Shown: positions 1-9,737, counted from the stretch's first letter. The stretch: DNA of 64,000 nt from Streptomyces sp. NBC_00306 (GCF_036169555.1 NZ_CP108032.1:5270001-5334000); one strand, 5' to 3'. Notes: generated by a model not told the origin, from the sequence alone. Numbers and translations are program-made.

Positions 1-1626
1 AAGAGCGCCAAGTGGGTAGCGGGTGCGATAGTCGTCGCTCTGGCAGCGACCGCCTGTGGTGGCGGTGGCGACAGCGGCTCCGACGCCAAGGGTGAAGTGG
101 ACCCAAACGGGATCTTCTCCGTCGAGCTGGGTGAGCCGGAGAAGCTCCTGCACACCGGCGACACGATGGAGTCCAACGGCTCTGCTGTCATGGCCGGCCT
201 GTTCTCGACCCTGGTCGACTACAAGGCCGATGGCTCGCTGGAGATGATCAACGCCGAGTCGGTGGAGACCACCGACTCCAAGACGTGGACCGTCAAGCTC
301 AAGAAGGGCTGGGCATTCCACGACGGCACCCCGGTGACCGCCAAGTCCTATGTGGACGCGTGGAACTGGAACGCCAACATCACCAACGCCCAGGGGCTGT
401 CCTCCTGGTTCGCGGACATCAAGGGCTTCGAAGCCCTGCACCCGGAGAAGGAAGGCGCCAAGCCGACCGCCAAGGCCATGGAGGGCCTGAAGGTCGTCGA
501 CGACAGCACCTTCACCATCGAGCTGAAGAGCGCGGTCCCGGCCTTCGGTCACAAGCTCGCCTACATCGTCTTCGCGCCGCTGCCCGCGTCGTTCTACGCG
601 AACCCGAAGGCCGCAGGCGAGAAGCCGGTCGGAAACGGTCCCTACAAGTTCGAGAGCTGGGACCACAAGAAGCAGATCAAGATCGTCCGTTACGACGACT
701 ACAAGGGCCCGAACAAGGCGAAGAACGGTGGTGTGCTCTTCAAGAACTACACCACCCTCGAGGCCGCCTACGAGGACCTGAAGTCCGGCAACGTCGACGT
801 CCTGCGTCAGATCGGCCCGAAGGACCTCCCGGTCTACCGCGACGACCTCGGCGACCGCGCCGTCGACCAGCCGTACTCCGCGATCCAGACGCTGGCCATC
901 GCCTTCTACGCGGACCAGTGGAAGAAGCCGAAGCAGGTCGACCCGAAGGTCGTCCAGGGTCTGTCCATGGCCATCGACCGCGCCACCATCACCAAGACGG
1001 TGCTGCAGGGTACGCGTGAGCCGGCCACGGGCTGGGTCGCCAAGGGTGTCGTGGGCTATCAGGACAACGCCGCGGGCGACGTCACCAAGTTCGACCCCGC
1101 CAAGGCCAAGGCGCTCATCAAGGCCGGTGGCGGCGTCCCGAAGAACGAGATCTTCATCCAGTTCAACGCCGACGGCGGCCACAAGGAGTGGGTCGACGCG
1201 GTCTGCAACAGCATCACCCAGGCCACCGGTGTCAAGTGCACCGGTGACAGCAAGCCGGACTTCCAGGCCGACCTGACCGCTCGTAAGAGCAAGCAGGTCA
1301 AGTCGATCTACCGTTCCGGCTGGGTGCTGGACTACCCCGTCAACTCCAACTTCATCAGCGACCTGTTCCGTACGGGCGCGGCGGGCAACCAGGGTGACTT
1401 CTCCAACAAGGCGCTGGACGCCAAGATCGCGGCTGCTGACAGCGCCGCGACGCTTGACGACTCGGTGAAGCAGTTCCAGGCCATCGAGAAGGACCTGGTC
1501 AACTACATGCCGTCGATCCCGCTCTGGTACTACAAGACCAACGCGGGCTACTCGGAGAAGGTTTCCGGCGTGAAGTACGGCCAGGACGGTGACCCGATCC
1601 TGACCGGCGTCGAGGTCAGGAAGTAA
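1..1626 (+). CDS. Peptide ABC transporter substrate-binding lipoprotein (5' partial)
   Basis: Extracytoplasmic solute-binding protein of family 5 (Opp/Dpp/BldKB type), which captures peptides outside the membrane and delivers them to the permease pair encoded next. The frame is open from the first base, so the start lies outside the window; 541 codons are visible. The first codons give a lipoprotein signal peptide: hydrophobic run, lipobox ATAC and the Cys to be lipidated at nt 55-57, followed by a Gly/Ser linker. The rest shows the family pattern, including GNGPYKFESWD and a C-terminal SIPLWYY segment. It heads an operon with four transporter genes. Position near mshB suggests the bldK region, but the S. 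coelicolor gene order as I recall it begins with a permease, so I give no symbol. Confidence 0.93.
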   Translation, partial: KSAKWVAGAIVVALAATACGGGGDSGSDAKGEVDPNGIFSVELGEPEKLLHTGDTMESNGSAVMAGLFSTLVDYKADGSLEMINAESVETTDSKTWTVKLKKGWAFHDGTPVTAKSYVDAWNWNANITNAQGLSSWFADIKGFEALHPEKEGAKPTAKAMEGLKVVDDSTFTIELKSAVPAFGHKLAYIVFAPLPASFYANPKAAGEKPVGNGPYKFESWDHKKQIKIVRYDDYKGPNKAKNGGVLFKNYTTLEAAYEDLKSGNVDVLRQIGPKDLPVYRDDLGDRAVDQPYSAIQTLAIAFYADQWKKPKQVDPKVVQGLSMAIDRATITKTVLQGTREPATGWVAKGVVGYQDNAAGDVTKFDPAKAKALIKAGGGVPKNEIFIQFNADGGHKEWVDAVCNSITQATGVKCTGDSKPDFQADLTARKSKQVKSIYRSGWVLDYPVNSNFISDLFRTGAAGNQGDFSNKALDAKIAAADSAATLDDSVKQFQAIEKDLVNYMPSIPLWYYKTNAGYSEKVSGVKYGQDGDPILTGVEVRK

Positions 1627-1647
1627 TCACCCAGGCGTAGTCCGATA

Positions 1648-1685
1648 GCCGTTGCGGGCCTGACGAATCGCCAGTCCGCAACGGC
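1648..1685 (+). terminator. Hairpin between binding-protein gene and permease genes
   Basis: A perfect 10-bp inverted repeat (1648-1657 with 1676-1685, 18-nt loop) lies 22 nt after the lipoprotein stop and 110 nt before the permease start. In binding-protein transporters such a hairpin usually protects or attenuates the message so that the binding protein is made in excess. That role is inferred. Confidence 0.55.
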
Positions 1686-1795
1686 GCCTTACGCAGCGGC
1701 CGGGGGGCCCTTCCACGACATTCGCGTACCCGCTGGGGCGCGGTTGTCGGGGGAGGGCCCGTTGGTTGCGGCTGTCATATTTCAACGGAGGCATG

Positions 1796-2728
1796 ATGGG
1801 GCGCTATGTCGCACGACGACTGCTCCAGATGATCCCGGTATTCCTCGGGACAACCTTTCTGATCTTCTTCATGGTCTACAGCCTGCCTGGCGACCCCGTG
1901 GCGGGTCTGTTCGGCGACAAGGGTGTCGACCCCGCGACTCTCGCCGCGAAGAGACATGAGCTGGGGCTGGACCTCCCGCTCTGGGAGCAGTACTGGAACT
2001 ACATGACCAATATCGTCCTGCACTTCGACTTCGGTAACCAGATCCGCAACGGGCGGCCGGTCACCGAAGTGCTGGGCGACGCGTTCCCCATCACGCTGCA
2101 ACTCGCGGCGCTGGCCTTCGCCTTCGAGCTCATCTTCGGCATCGGCCTCGGTGTCATCGCCGGTCTGCGGGCCGGGCGCCTCGCCGACAACGCGATCCTG
2201 ATCTTCACTCTGCTGATCATCTCGATCCCGGTCTTCGTCCTCGGCTTCATCATCAAGATGGTCTTCGCCTTCGAGCTGGGCTGGATGGCGCCGAACGTCA
2301 GCAACGAGCAGAAGTGGTCCGAGCTGATCGCGCCCGCCATCGTGCTCGGTGGCCTGTCGCTCGCGTACGTCGCCCGGCTCACCCGCACCTCGATGGCGGA
2401 GAACCTGCGCGCCGACTACATGCGCACGGCCGTGGCCAAGGGTCTGCCCAAGAGGCGGGTCATCGGTGTCCACCTGATGCGCAACTCGATGATCCCCGTC
2501 GTCACCTTCCTCGGCACCGACGTCGGCGCTCTGATGGGCGGCGCGGTGGTCACCGAAGGCATCTTCAACGTCAAGGGCATCGGCGGCGTCATCTACGAGT
2601 CGATCAGCCGACGTGAGGGCACGACCCTGGTCGGACTCGTCACCATCCTGGTGCTCGTCTACCTCGCCACCAGCCTGCTCATCGACCTGCTGTATGCGGT
2701 CCTGGACCCGAGGATCCGTTATGCCTGA
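1796..2728 (+). CDS. Peptide ABC transporter permease, OppB/DppB type
   Basis: First of two integral membrane subunits of the peptide importer (310 aa). It begins MGRYVARRLLQMIPV, the typical N-terminus of DppB/OppB permeases, has about six membrane segments, and carries the EAA-loop signature for contact with the ATPases (RADYMRTAVAKGL...). I chose ATG 1796 because ACGGAGG lies just upstream and because the paralogue at 8814 starts at the same residue; ATG 1793 is one codon upstream. It overlaps the next permease by 8 nt (ATGCCTGA), which implies translational coupling. Confidence 0.92.
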   Translation: MGRYVARRLLQMIPVFLGTTFLIFFMVYSLPGDPVAGLFGDKGVDPATLAAKRHELGLDLPLWEQYWNYMTNIVLHFDFGNQIRNGRPVTEVLGDAFPITLQLAALAFAFELIFGIGLGVIAGLRAGRLADNAILIFTLLIISIPVFVLGFIIKMVFAFELGWMAPNVSNEQKWSELIAPAIVLGGLSLAYVARLTRTSMAENLRADYMRTAVAKGLPKRRVIGVHLMRNSMIPVVTFLGTDVGALMGGAVVTEGIFNVKGIGGVIYESISRREGTTLVGLVTILVLVYLATSLLIDLLYAVLDPRIRYA

Positions 2729-3674
2729 CGTGACCAAGACCGCGGTTTCCGCGACCGAGGACGCCATCGCGCCGCCCTCCGCAGCCGAGCCCGCGCCCCA
2801 GAAGCGTGACAAGGCGCGCAGCCTGTGGGGAGACGCCTGGCAGGACCTCCGCCGCAACCCCTATTTCCTGGTCGCGTCCGTCCTGATCTTCTTCCTTCTG
2901 GTCATCACGGCCTTCCCGAGCTGGTTCACCAGCGCCTCGCCCACCGTCGGCGACCTGGTGCACCACTATCTCGGCAAACCTGACCTGGGCAGCGTCGGCT
3001 CGGAGGGCTGGCTCGGCTATGACGGCCAGGGCCGCTCCGTGTATGCCCGCCTCATCCACGGCACCCGTGCCTCGGTCATCGTGGGCATCTGCGTCACCCT
3101 GATCGTCACCATCGTCGGCAGCATCATGGGCATGGTCGCCGGCTACTTCGGCGGCATCACGGACGCGATTCTCTCCCGGGTCACCGACATCTTCTTCGGT
3201 ATCCCGTTCCTGCTCGGTGCCATGGTCGTGCTGCAGTCCTTCACCGAGCGCACCATCTGGGTGGTCGTCTTCGCCCTCGCGTTCCTCGGCTGGACCCAGA
3301 TCACCCGTGTCATGCGCGGTGCGGTGATCACCATCAAGCAGGCCGACTACGTCCAGGCCGCCAAGGCCCTTGGTGCCGGCACCACCCGGATCCTGTTGCG
3401 GCACATTCTGCCGAACGCCATGGCGCCGGTCATTGTCGTCGCGACCATCGCGCTCGGTGGCTACATCTCGGCCGAGGCGACCCTGTCGTACCTGGGTCTG
3501 GGCCTCTCCTCGCCCATCGTTTCCTGGGGCGTCGACATCTCCACCGGTGTCCAGCAGATCCGTACGGCGCAGCACATTCTGCTGTACCCGTCGATCATGC
3601 TGAGCATCACCGTTCTGGCGTTCATCATGCTCGGCGAAGCCGTGCGCAACGCCCTCGATCCCAAGCTGCGCTGA
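2721..3674 (+). CDS. Peptide ABC transporter permease, OppC/DppC type
   Basis: Second permease subunit (317 aa). About 40 hydrophilic cytoplasmic residues with the OppC_N pattern (SLWGDAWQDLRRNPYF) precede the first membrane helix; the EAA loop (KQADYVQAAKALGAG) and the ending MLGEAVRNALDPKLR are typical of OppC/DppC. Start ATG 2721 lies inside the end of the preceding gene. The ATPase gene follows 14 nt downstream with an AGGAGG ribosome site. Role: forms the channel together with the product of the gene at 1796. Confidence 0.92.
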   Translation: MPDVTKTAVSATEDAIAPPSAAEPAPQKRDKARSLWGDAWQDLRRNPYFLVASVLIFFLLVITAFPSWFTSASPTVGDLVHHYLGKPDLGSVGSEGWLGYDGQGRSVYARLIHGTRASVIVGICVTLIVTIVGSIMGMVAGYFGGITDAILSRVTDIFFGIPFLLGAMVVLQSFTERTIWVVVFALAFLGWTQITRVMRGAVITIKQADYVQAAKALGAGTTRILLRHILPNAMAPVIVVATIALGGYISAEATLSYLGLGLSSPIVSWGVDISTGVQQIRTAQHILLYPSIMLSITVLAFIMLGEAVRNALDPKLR

Positions 3675-3688
3675 GGAGGGCGTAAGAC

Positions 3689-4747
3689 ATGACCATCATC
3701 GACAAGACCGCGTCTGTCCCCGCCCCGCGCGACGGCGACGACTACGATGGCTCGCTGCTCGAAGTCCGCGACCTGCATGTGGAGTTCCACACCCGCGAAG
3801 GTGTGGCCAAGGCGGTCAACGGTGTCAACTACAGCGTGAACGCCGGTGAGACGCTCGCGGTGCTCGGCGAGTCCGGCTCCGGCAAGTCCGTGACCGCGCA
3901 GGCGATCATGGGCATCCTCGACATGCCGCCCGGCAAGATCCCGCAGGGCGAGATCTTCTTCCGCGGCCAGGACATGCTCACGATGTCCTACGAGGAGCGC
4001 AGGCAGATCCGTGGCCGCAAGATCGCCATGATCTTCCAGGACGCGCTCTCCTCGCTGAACCCGGTCCTCACCGTGGGCTACCAGCTCGGCGAGATGTTCC
4101 GGGTCCACCAGGGCCTGTCCAAGAAGGACGCCAAGGCCAAGGCCATCGAGCTGATGGACAAGGTCAAGATCCCCGCCGCCAAGGCCCGGGTCAACGACTA
4201 CGCGCACCAGTTCTCGGGCGGTATGCGCCAGCGCATCATGATCGCGATGGCGCTCGCCCTGGAACCGGACCTGATCATCGCCGATGAGCCCACGACCGCG
4301 CTCGACGTCACCGTCCAGGCCCAGGTCATGGAGCTGCTCGCGGAGTTGCAGCGCGAGTACAACATGGGCTTGATCCTGATCACCCACGACCTCGGCGTGG
4401 TTGCCGACGTCGCGGACAAGATCGCGGTCATGTACGCGGGCCGGATCGTCGAGACCGCCCCGGTGCACGAGCTGTACAAGCGCCCCGCGCACCCGTACAC
4501 CCGGGGCCTTCTCGACTCCATTCCGCGCCTGGACCAGAAGGGCCAGGAGCTGTTTGCCATCAAGGGCCTGCCGCCCAACCTGCTGCGCGTACCGTCCGGT
4601 TGTGCGTTCAACCCGCGCTGCACCAAGGCGGAGGACATCTGCCGCTCCGAGATCCCGGCACTGCTTCCGGTCACCGAGCAGGACGGCACGGAACTGGTCG
4701 GCCGCGGCAGCGCGTGCCATTACTGGAAGGAGACGATCCATGGCTGA
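3689..4747 (+). CDS. Peptide ABC transporter ATP-binding protein, OppD/DppD type
   Basis: Cytoplasmic ATPase that drives peptide import (352 aa). Walker A GESGSGKS lies near residue 60, the ABC signature is FSGGMRQR, Walker B is LIIADEPTTALD, and the H-loop is ITHDLG. The C-terminal oligopeptide-transporter domain begins at PAHPYTRGLL and has four cysteines (GCAFNPRC, ICR, ACHYW), the pattern reported to hold a [4Fe-4S] cluster in a DppD homologue. An AGGAGG site precedes ATG 3689. Its last 8 nt overlap the partner ATPase gene, as in the permease pair. Confidence 0.93.
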   Translation: MTIIDKTASVPAPRDGDDYDGSLLEVRDLHVEFHTREGVAKAVNGVNYSVNAGETLAVLGESGSGKSVTAQAIMGILDMPPGKIPQGEIFFRGQDMLTMSYEERRQIRGRKIAMIFQDALSSLNPVLTVGYQLGEMFRVHQGLSKKDAKAKAIELMDKVKIPAAKARVNDYAHQFSGGMRQRIMIAMALALEPDLIIADEPTTALDVTVQAQVMELLAELQREYNMGLILITHDLGVVADVADKIAVMYAGRIVETAPVHELYKRPAHPYTRGLLDSIPRLDQKGQELFAIKGLPPNLLRVPSGCAFNPRCTKAEDICRSEIPALLPVTEQDGTELVGRGSACHYWKETIHG

Positions 4748-5897
4748 GCTCAAGAAGACCGACGAGCCGACGGACGCCGTGGACGCCACCCCGAACGTCA
4801 CCGATGTCGATACCTTCGACGCCGCCACCGAGGCCGAGGCCGTTGCCGCCATCGAGGCGCCCGTCTCTCAGGGTGAGCCGATCCTTCAGGTCCGCAACCT
4901 GGTCAAGCACTTCCCGCTGACCCAGGGCATCCTCTTCAAGAAGAAGGTCGGCGCGGTCAAGGCCGTGGACGGGATCTCCTTCGACCTCTACCAGGGCGAG
5001 ACCCTCGGCATCGTCGGCGAGTCCGGCTGTGGCAAGTCCACCGTCGCCAAGCTGCTGATGACGCTGGAAACAGCGACCGCCGGCGAGGTGTTCTACAAGG
5101 GCCAGGACATCACCCGGCTCTCCGGCCGGGCGCTCAAGGCCGTACGCCGCAACATCCAGATGGTGTTCCAGGACCCGTACACCTCGCTCAACCCCCGTAT
5201 GACGGTCGGCGACATCATCGGGGAGCCTTTCGACATCCACCCGGAGGTGGCACCCAAGGGCGACCGCCGCCGCAAGGTCCAGGAGCTCCTGGACGTCGTG
5301 GGCCTCAACCCGGAGTACATCAACCGGTACCCGCACCAGTTCTCCGGCGGTCAGCGCCAGCGCATCGGCATCGCCCGTGGCCTGGCGCTCAACCCGGACA
5401 TCATCATCTGCGACGAGCCGGTCTCGGCCCTGGACGTCTCCGTCCAGGCACAGGTCATCAACCTGATGGAGAACCTGCAGGACGAGTTCAACCTCTCCTA
5501 CATCTTCATCGCCCACGACCTGTCGATCGTCCGGCACATCTCGGACCGGGTCGGCGTGATGTACCTCGGCAAGATGGCCGAGATCGGCACGGACACGCAG
5601 ATCTACGACCACCCGACGCACCCCTATACCCAGGCGCTGCTCTCCGCGGTCCCGGTCCCCGACCCGGAGGCCCGCGAGAGGCGCGAGCGGATCATCCTGA
5701 CCGGTGACGTCCCGTCGCCGGCGAACCCGCCGTCGGGCTGCCGCTTCCGCACCCGTTGCTGGAAGGCCCAGGACAAGTGCGCCGAGGAGGTGCCGCTGCT
5801 GGCGATCCCCGAGCCCTTCAAGGGGTTGGACTCCCCGGTGGCGCACGAGTCGGCGTGCCACTTCGCGGAGGAGAAGGACGTCGTCCACGCCGTGTAG
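4740..5897 (+). CDS. Peptide ABC transporter ATP-binding protein, OppF/DppF type
   Basis: Second ATPase of the importer (385 aa), pairing with the OppD-type subunit. It has Walker A GESGCGKST, signature FSGGQRQR, Walker B DEPVSALD and the C-terminal four-Cys region (GCRFRTRCWKAQDKC, ACHF). ATG 4740 follows GGAGACGATCC and overlaps the preceding stop. Compared with its paralogue at 11714, it has about 45 extra acidic N-terminal residues rich in Asp, Glu, Ala and Thr, of unknown role. It is the last gene of the operon; a strong terminator follows within 20 nt. Confidence 0.93.
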   Translation: MAELKKTDEPTDAVDATPNVTDVDTFDAATEAEAVAAIEAPVSQGEPILQVRNLVKHFPLTQGILFKKKVGAVKAVDGISFDLYQGETLGIVGESGCGKSTVAKLLMTLETATAGEVFYKGQDITRLSGRALKAVRRNIQMVFQDPYTSLNPRMTVGDIIGEPFDIHPEVAPKGDRRRKVQELLDVVGLNPEYINRYPHQFSGGQRQRIGIARGLALNPDIIICDEPVSALDVSVQAQVINLMENLQDEFNLSYIFIAHDLSIVRHISDRVGVMYLGKMAEIGTDTQIYDHPTHPYTQALLSAVPVPDPEARERRERIILTGDVPSPANPPSGCRFRTRCWKAQDKCAEEVPLLAIPEPFKGLDSPVAHESACHFAEEKDVVHAV

Positions 5898-5914
5898 CGC
5901 GCACCGCGGATGAA

Positions 5915-5950
5915 CGAAGGCGCCCGGACCGAACGGTCCGGGCGCCTTCG
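5915..5950 (+). terminator. Strong intrinsic terminator after first importer operon
   Basis: A perfect 16-bp GC-rich stem (5915-5930 with 5935-5950) with a GAAC loop lies 17 nt after the stop codon. There is no U-tract, as is usual in Streptomyces. It separates the first importer operon from the GNAT gene. Confidence 0.85.
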
Positions 5951-6088
5951 TCGTCCTGGGACAACGCAGGACCGCGGACACCGCGAGAACTCCGGACCAC
6001 CGCATGAGCCTGGTACCACCGCGCGGGCCTCGTACCACCGCGCGAAAACGCGTTGCGCCGCGCCGGACGCGGCCCCGACAGTGGCCCG

Positions 6089-7045
6089 ATGGATGACCTG
6101 ACCGTGCGGCCGGCGACGCTCGCCGACGCCCCCGCCGTCTGCGCCCTGCTCAACGCCGTCGACCTCGTCGAGATCGGCCGCGCCGAGACCGATCTGCACA
6201 CCGTCGAGGCGGACCTCGCCCACTGTGACCTCGACCTCGTCCGTGACACCTGGCTGGTGTCCGAGGGCCGTGACCTGGTCGCGTTCGGGATGCTCTGGAG
6301 CGACTCCGGCGACGGGGACATAGGCGTCGACCACTACGTCCTGCCCGGCCGGTCCGCGGCCGCGGTCGTCCTGCTGGAGCTGATCGAGGCCCGGGCGGCG
6401 CAGAAGGCCGCGGAGGACGGTACCGAGCGGGCCGTGCTGCATCTTCAGCTCAACACGAGACCGGCCGTCGACACGGCACTGCTCGAACGCCGCGGCTGGC
6501 GGACCGTGCGTCGCTATCAGGTCATGACGCGCCCGCTGGCCGTCGCGGACGACCTCCCGCCCGAGCCGCCCACCGGGCTGACGCTGCGCGACTGCCGCGC
6601 GGAGGCCGACCGCCGGCTGGCGCACGCCCTGGTGGAGGAGACCTTCGCCGAGCACTTCGACCATCACGCCCGCGGCTACGAGCAGTGGCTGGACGACGTC
6701 CACGGCACCCGGCTGGACTGGTCGTTGGTCTGGATCGCCTCGCTCGCCGACGAGGGCGACGTCGCGGTGATGCTGACCCGGGACGACCGCGAGGCCATGG
6801 GCTGGATCCGCAACATCGGTGTGCTGAAGTCCGCCCGGGGCCGCGGGGTCGGCGGACATCTGCTCCGTCATGCCTTCGCCACGTACGCCGCCCGTGGCCG
6901 CGACACCATCGGCCTCGGAGTCGACACCCGGAACGAGTCGAAGGCCCTCGCTCTCTACGAAGCACACGGCATGACCTCGCACTACGCCGTCGACACCTGG
7001 GAGGTCACCCGCCCGGCAGCAGCCCTGCCCGGCCGGATGCCCTGA
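6089..7045 (+). CDS. GNAT family N-acetyltransferase, two-domain
   Basis: Predicted acetyl-CoA-dependent N-acetyltransferase of 318 aa, long enough for two GNAT folds in tandem. The C-terminal half has the acetyl-CoA motif A: a VLKSAR strand-loop followed by GRGVGGHLLRHAF near residue 250, then NESKALALYEAHGM. The N-terminal half begins VRPATLADAPAVCALLN, a GNAT beta1-alpha1 pattern. Substrate unknown. ATG 6089 is the first start matching the domain; there is no clear ribosome site, and an ANNNT hexamer (GACAGT) lies 6 nt upstream, so the message may be leaderless. It stands alone between the two importer operons. Confidence 0.82.
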   Translation: MDDLTVRPATLADAPAVCALLNAVDLVEIGRAETDLHTVEADLAHCDLDLVRDTWLVSEGRDLVAFGMLWSDSGDGDIGVDHYVLPGRSAAAVVLLELIEARAAQKAAEDGTERAVLHLQLNTRPAVDTALLERRGWRTVRRYQVMTRPLAVADDLPPEPPTGLTLRDCRAEADRRLAHALVEETFAEHFDHHARGYEQWLDDVHGTRLDWSLVWIASLADEGDVAVMLTRDDREAMGWIRNIGVLKSARGRGVGGHLLRHAFATYAARGRDTIGLGVDTRNESKALALYEAHGMTSHYAVDTWEVTRPAAALPGRMP

Positions 7046-7113
7046 AAGTGCGTTAGATCCTGGATGGGGTGATATTTGGGCCACAGTACGACCCAGATCT
7101 CGGGAGGCACCCC

Positions 7114-8742
7114 ATGCGTCGAGCCACGCACGTCCCCTGGGCCGCATGTGCGATGGCCCTCGCCCTCGCGGCCACGGCCTGCGGCGGTGGCAGCGACAGC
7201 GGCGGCAGCGGCGCCGACGGGATCGTGTCCTCATCCTGGGGCGATCCGCAGAATCCGCTCGAGCCCGCCAACACCAACGAGGTGCAGGGCGGCAAGGTCC
7301 TCGACATGCTCTTCCGCGGTCTGAAGAGATACGACCCGAAGACCGGCGAGGCCCAGGACATGATCGCCTCGAAGATCGACACCGCCGACTCGGTGAACTT
7401 CACGATCACCATCAAGGACGGCTGGAACTTCAGCAACGGGGAGAAGGTGACCGCCCAGTCGTTCGTCGACGCCTGGAACTACGGCGCGAACCTGAAGAAC
7501 AATCAGAAGAACGCCTACTTCTTCGGCTACATCGACGGCTACGCCGCGGTCCACCCCGAGTCGGGCGCGCCCACCGCCCAGACCCTGTCCGGCCTCAAGG
7601 TCGTGAGCCCCACGACCTTCACCGTGAAGCTCTCCCAGAAGTTCTCCACCTGGCCCGACACCCTCGGCTACGCCGCTTTCGCGCCGCTGCCCAAGGCCTT
7701 CTTCGACGACCACGACGCGTGGATCGCCAAGCCGATCGGCAACGGCCCGTACGCCGTCGACTCGTACGCCAAGGGCTCGAAGATGGCCATGCGCCGATGG
7801 GACGGGTACAAGGGGCCCGACAAGGCGCAGAACGGCGGTGTCGACCTCAACGTCTACACCGACAACAACACCGCCTACACCGACCTGACCGCCGGCAACC
7901 TCGACCTCGTCGACGACGTGCCCGCCTCCCAGCTCAAGAACGTGGAGGCGGATCTCGGCGGCCGGTACATCAACACGCCCGCCGGCATCATCCAGACGCT
8001 CGCCTTCCCGTACTACGACAAGGCCTGGAACACGCCGAACGGCGCCAAGGTCCGCACCGGGCTGTCCATGGCGATCAACCGGGAACAGATCACCGACACC
8101 ATCTTCCAGAAGACCCGTACACCCGCGAAGGACTGGACCTCACCGGTGCTCGGCGCGGACGGCGGCTTCAGCGAGACCCTGTGCGGCAAGGCCTGCGAGT
8201 ACAACGCCGCCGAGGCGAAGAAGCTGGTCGCCGAGGGCGGCGGTATCCCCGGCGGCCAGATGAAGCTCACGTACAACGCGGACACCGGCTCGCACAAGGA
8301 CTGGATCGACGCCGTCTGCAACAGCATCAACAACGCGCTCGGCAACGACCGGGCCTGCGTCGGCAATCCCGTCGGCACCTTCGCCGACTTCCGCAACCAG
8401 ATCACCCAGCTGAAGATGCGCGGCCCGTTCCGCGCCGGCTGGCAGATGGACTACCCGCTCATCCAGAACTTCCTCCAGCCGCTCTACTACACCAACGCCT
8501 CGTCCAACGACGGCAAGTGGACCAACAAGGAGTTCGACAAGCTCGTCGACCAGGCCAACGCGGAGACGGACGTCGCCAAGGCCGTCGAGACCTTCCAGCA
8601 GGCCGAGGAGGTCGTACGGGACCAGATGGCGGCCATCCCGCTCTGGTACCAGAACGGCAGCGCCGGCTACTCGGAGCGCATCTCCAACGTCTCGCTGAAC
8701 CCCTTCAGCGTCCCCGTCTACAACGAGATCAAGGTCAACTGA
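7114..8742 (+). CDS. Peptide ABC transporter substrate-binding lipoprotein
   Basis: Family 5 extracellular solute-binding lipoprotein (542 aa), a paralogue of the gene at the left edge with matching segments throughout (for example the VKLS... and QTLAFPYYD regions). It has a signal peptide with lipobox ATAC followed by GGGSDSGGSG. ATG 7114 has GGGAGG at 7102-7107. It heads the second importer operon and presumably sets its peptide specificity; the ligand cannot be read from sequence. A 71-nt gap with a small hairpin separates it from the permeases. Confidence 0.93.
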   Translation: MRRATHVPWAACAMALALAATACGGGSDSGGSGADGIVSSSWGDPQNPLEPANTNEVQGGKVLDMLFRGLKRYDPKTGEAQDMIASKIDTADSVNFTITIKDGWNFSNGEKVTAQSFVDAWNYGANLKNNQKNAYFFGYIDGYAAVHPESGAPTAQTLSGLKVVSPTTFTVKLSQKFSTWPDTLGYAAFAPLPKAFFDDHDAWIAKPIGNGPYAVDSYAKGSKMAMRRWDGYKGPDKAQNGGVDLNVYTDNNTAYTDLTAGNLDLVDDVPASQLKNVEADLGGRYINTPAGIIQTLAFPYYDKAWNTPNGAKVRTGLSMAINREQITDTIFQKTRTPAKDWTSPVLGADGGFSETLCGKACEYNAAEAKKLVAEGGGIPGGQMKLTYNADTGSHKDWIDAVCNSINNALGNDRACVGNPVGTFADFRNQITQLKMRGPFRAGWQMDYPLIQNFLQPLYYTNASSNDGKWTNKEFDKLVDQANAETDVAKAVETFQQAEEVVRDQMAAIPLWYQNGSAGYSERISNVSLNPFSVPVYNEIKVN

Positions 8743-8755
8743 CGCCGGAAGTGCC

Positions 8756-8782
8756 GGCCCGGCGTGTCCCACGCGCCGGGCC
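8756..8782 (+). terminator. Hairpin between second binding-protein gene and permeases
   Basis: An inverted repeat of 9 bp (8756-8764 with 8774-8782) lies 14 nt after the lipoprotein stop, in the same relative place as the hairpin at 1648 in the first operon. It is probably a message stabiliser or attenuator rather than a full stop. Confidence 0.5.
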
Positions 8783-8813
8783 GCGTTCCTTCCCACGACC
8801 CCCGGAGACCTTC

Positions 8814-9737
8814 ATGGGACGTTATGTGATCCGGCGTCTGCTCCAGATGATCCCGGTCTTTTTCGGCGCGACCCTGCTGATCTTTCTCATGGTCAACGTG
8901 ATGGGAGACCCCATCGCGGGCCTCTGCGGCGACCGGCAGTGCGACCCGGCGACCTCGGCCCAGCTGCGAGCGGAGTTCGGCCTCGACAAGCCCGTGTGGC
9001 AGCAATACCTCATCTACATGGGCAACGTCTTCACCGGCGACTTCGGGACCGCCTTCAACGGTCAGAAGGTCACCGAGCTGATGGCCGAGGCCTTCCCGGT
9101 GACCATCCGGCTCACCATCGTGGCGATCGTCTTCGAGATCGTCATCGGCATCACGCTCGGGGTGATCACCGGGCTGCGCCGCGGCCGGCCCGTCGACACC
9201 GGAGTCCTGCTGCTGACCCTGGTCGTGATCTCGGTCCCGACCTTCGTCACCGGTCTGCTCCTCCAGCTGCTGCTGGGCGTCGAGTGGGGTCTGATCAAAC
9301 CGGCCGTCTCGCCCGAGGCGCCGCTCGACGAACTGCTGATCCCCGGTCTCGTCCTCGCCTCCGTCTCACTGGCGTACGTCACCCGCCTCACCCGCACGTC
9401 CATCGCCGAGAACGCCCGCTCCGACTACGTCCGCACCGCGAAGGCCAAGGGCTTGCCCCGGGGCCGGGTGATCAGCCGTCATCTGCTGCGCAACTCGCTG
9501 ATCCCGGTGGTCACCTTCATCGGCACCGACATCGGCGCCCTGATGGGCGGGGCGATCGTCACCGAGCGCATCTTCAACATCCACGGCGTCGGCTACCAGC
9601 TGTATCAGGGCATCCTCCGCCAGAACACCCAGACCGTCGTCGGCTTCGTGACCGTCCTGGTGCTGGTCTTCCTGGTGGCGAATCTCATCGTCGACCTGCT
9701 CTATGCCGTACTCGACCCGAGGATCCGCTATGCCTGA
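8814..9737 (+). CDS. Peptide ABC transporter permease, OppB/DppB type
   Basis: Membrane subunit of the second importer (307 aa), beginning MGRYVIRRLLQMIPV and closely matching the gene at 1796. The EAA loop reads RSDYVRTAKAKGLPRGRV. CCCGGAGA lies 5-11 nt before ATG 8814. The reading frame is open far upstream across the binding-protein gene, but that part is a shadow frame of Arg-rich nonsense, so the start is set by the conserved N-terminus and ribosome site. It overlaps the next gene by 8 nt. Confidence 0.92.
   Translation: MGRYVIRRLLQMIPVFFGATLLIFLMVNVMGDPIAGLCGDRQCDPATSAQLRAEFGLDKPVWQQYLIYMGNVFTGDFGTAFNGQKVTELMAEAFPVTIRLTIVAIVFEIVIGITLGVITGLRRGRPVDTGVLLLTLVVISVPTFVTGLLLQLLLGVEWGLIKPAVSPEAPLDELLIPGLVLASVSLAYVTRLTRTSIAENARSDYVRTAKAKGLPRGRVISRHLLRNSLIPVVTFIGTDIGALMGGAIVTERIFNIHGVGYQLYQGILRQNTQTVVGFVTVLVLVFLVANLIVDLLYAVLDPRIRYA

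Noticed and set aside
7146..8813. Open plus-strand frame that would extend the permease by 556 codons upstream
   Set aside because: It overlaps the binding-protein gene in another frame, is Arg-rich nonsense, and the permease has its own ribosome site and conserved start at 8814.
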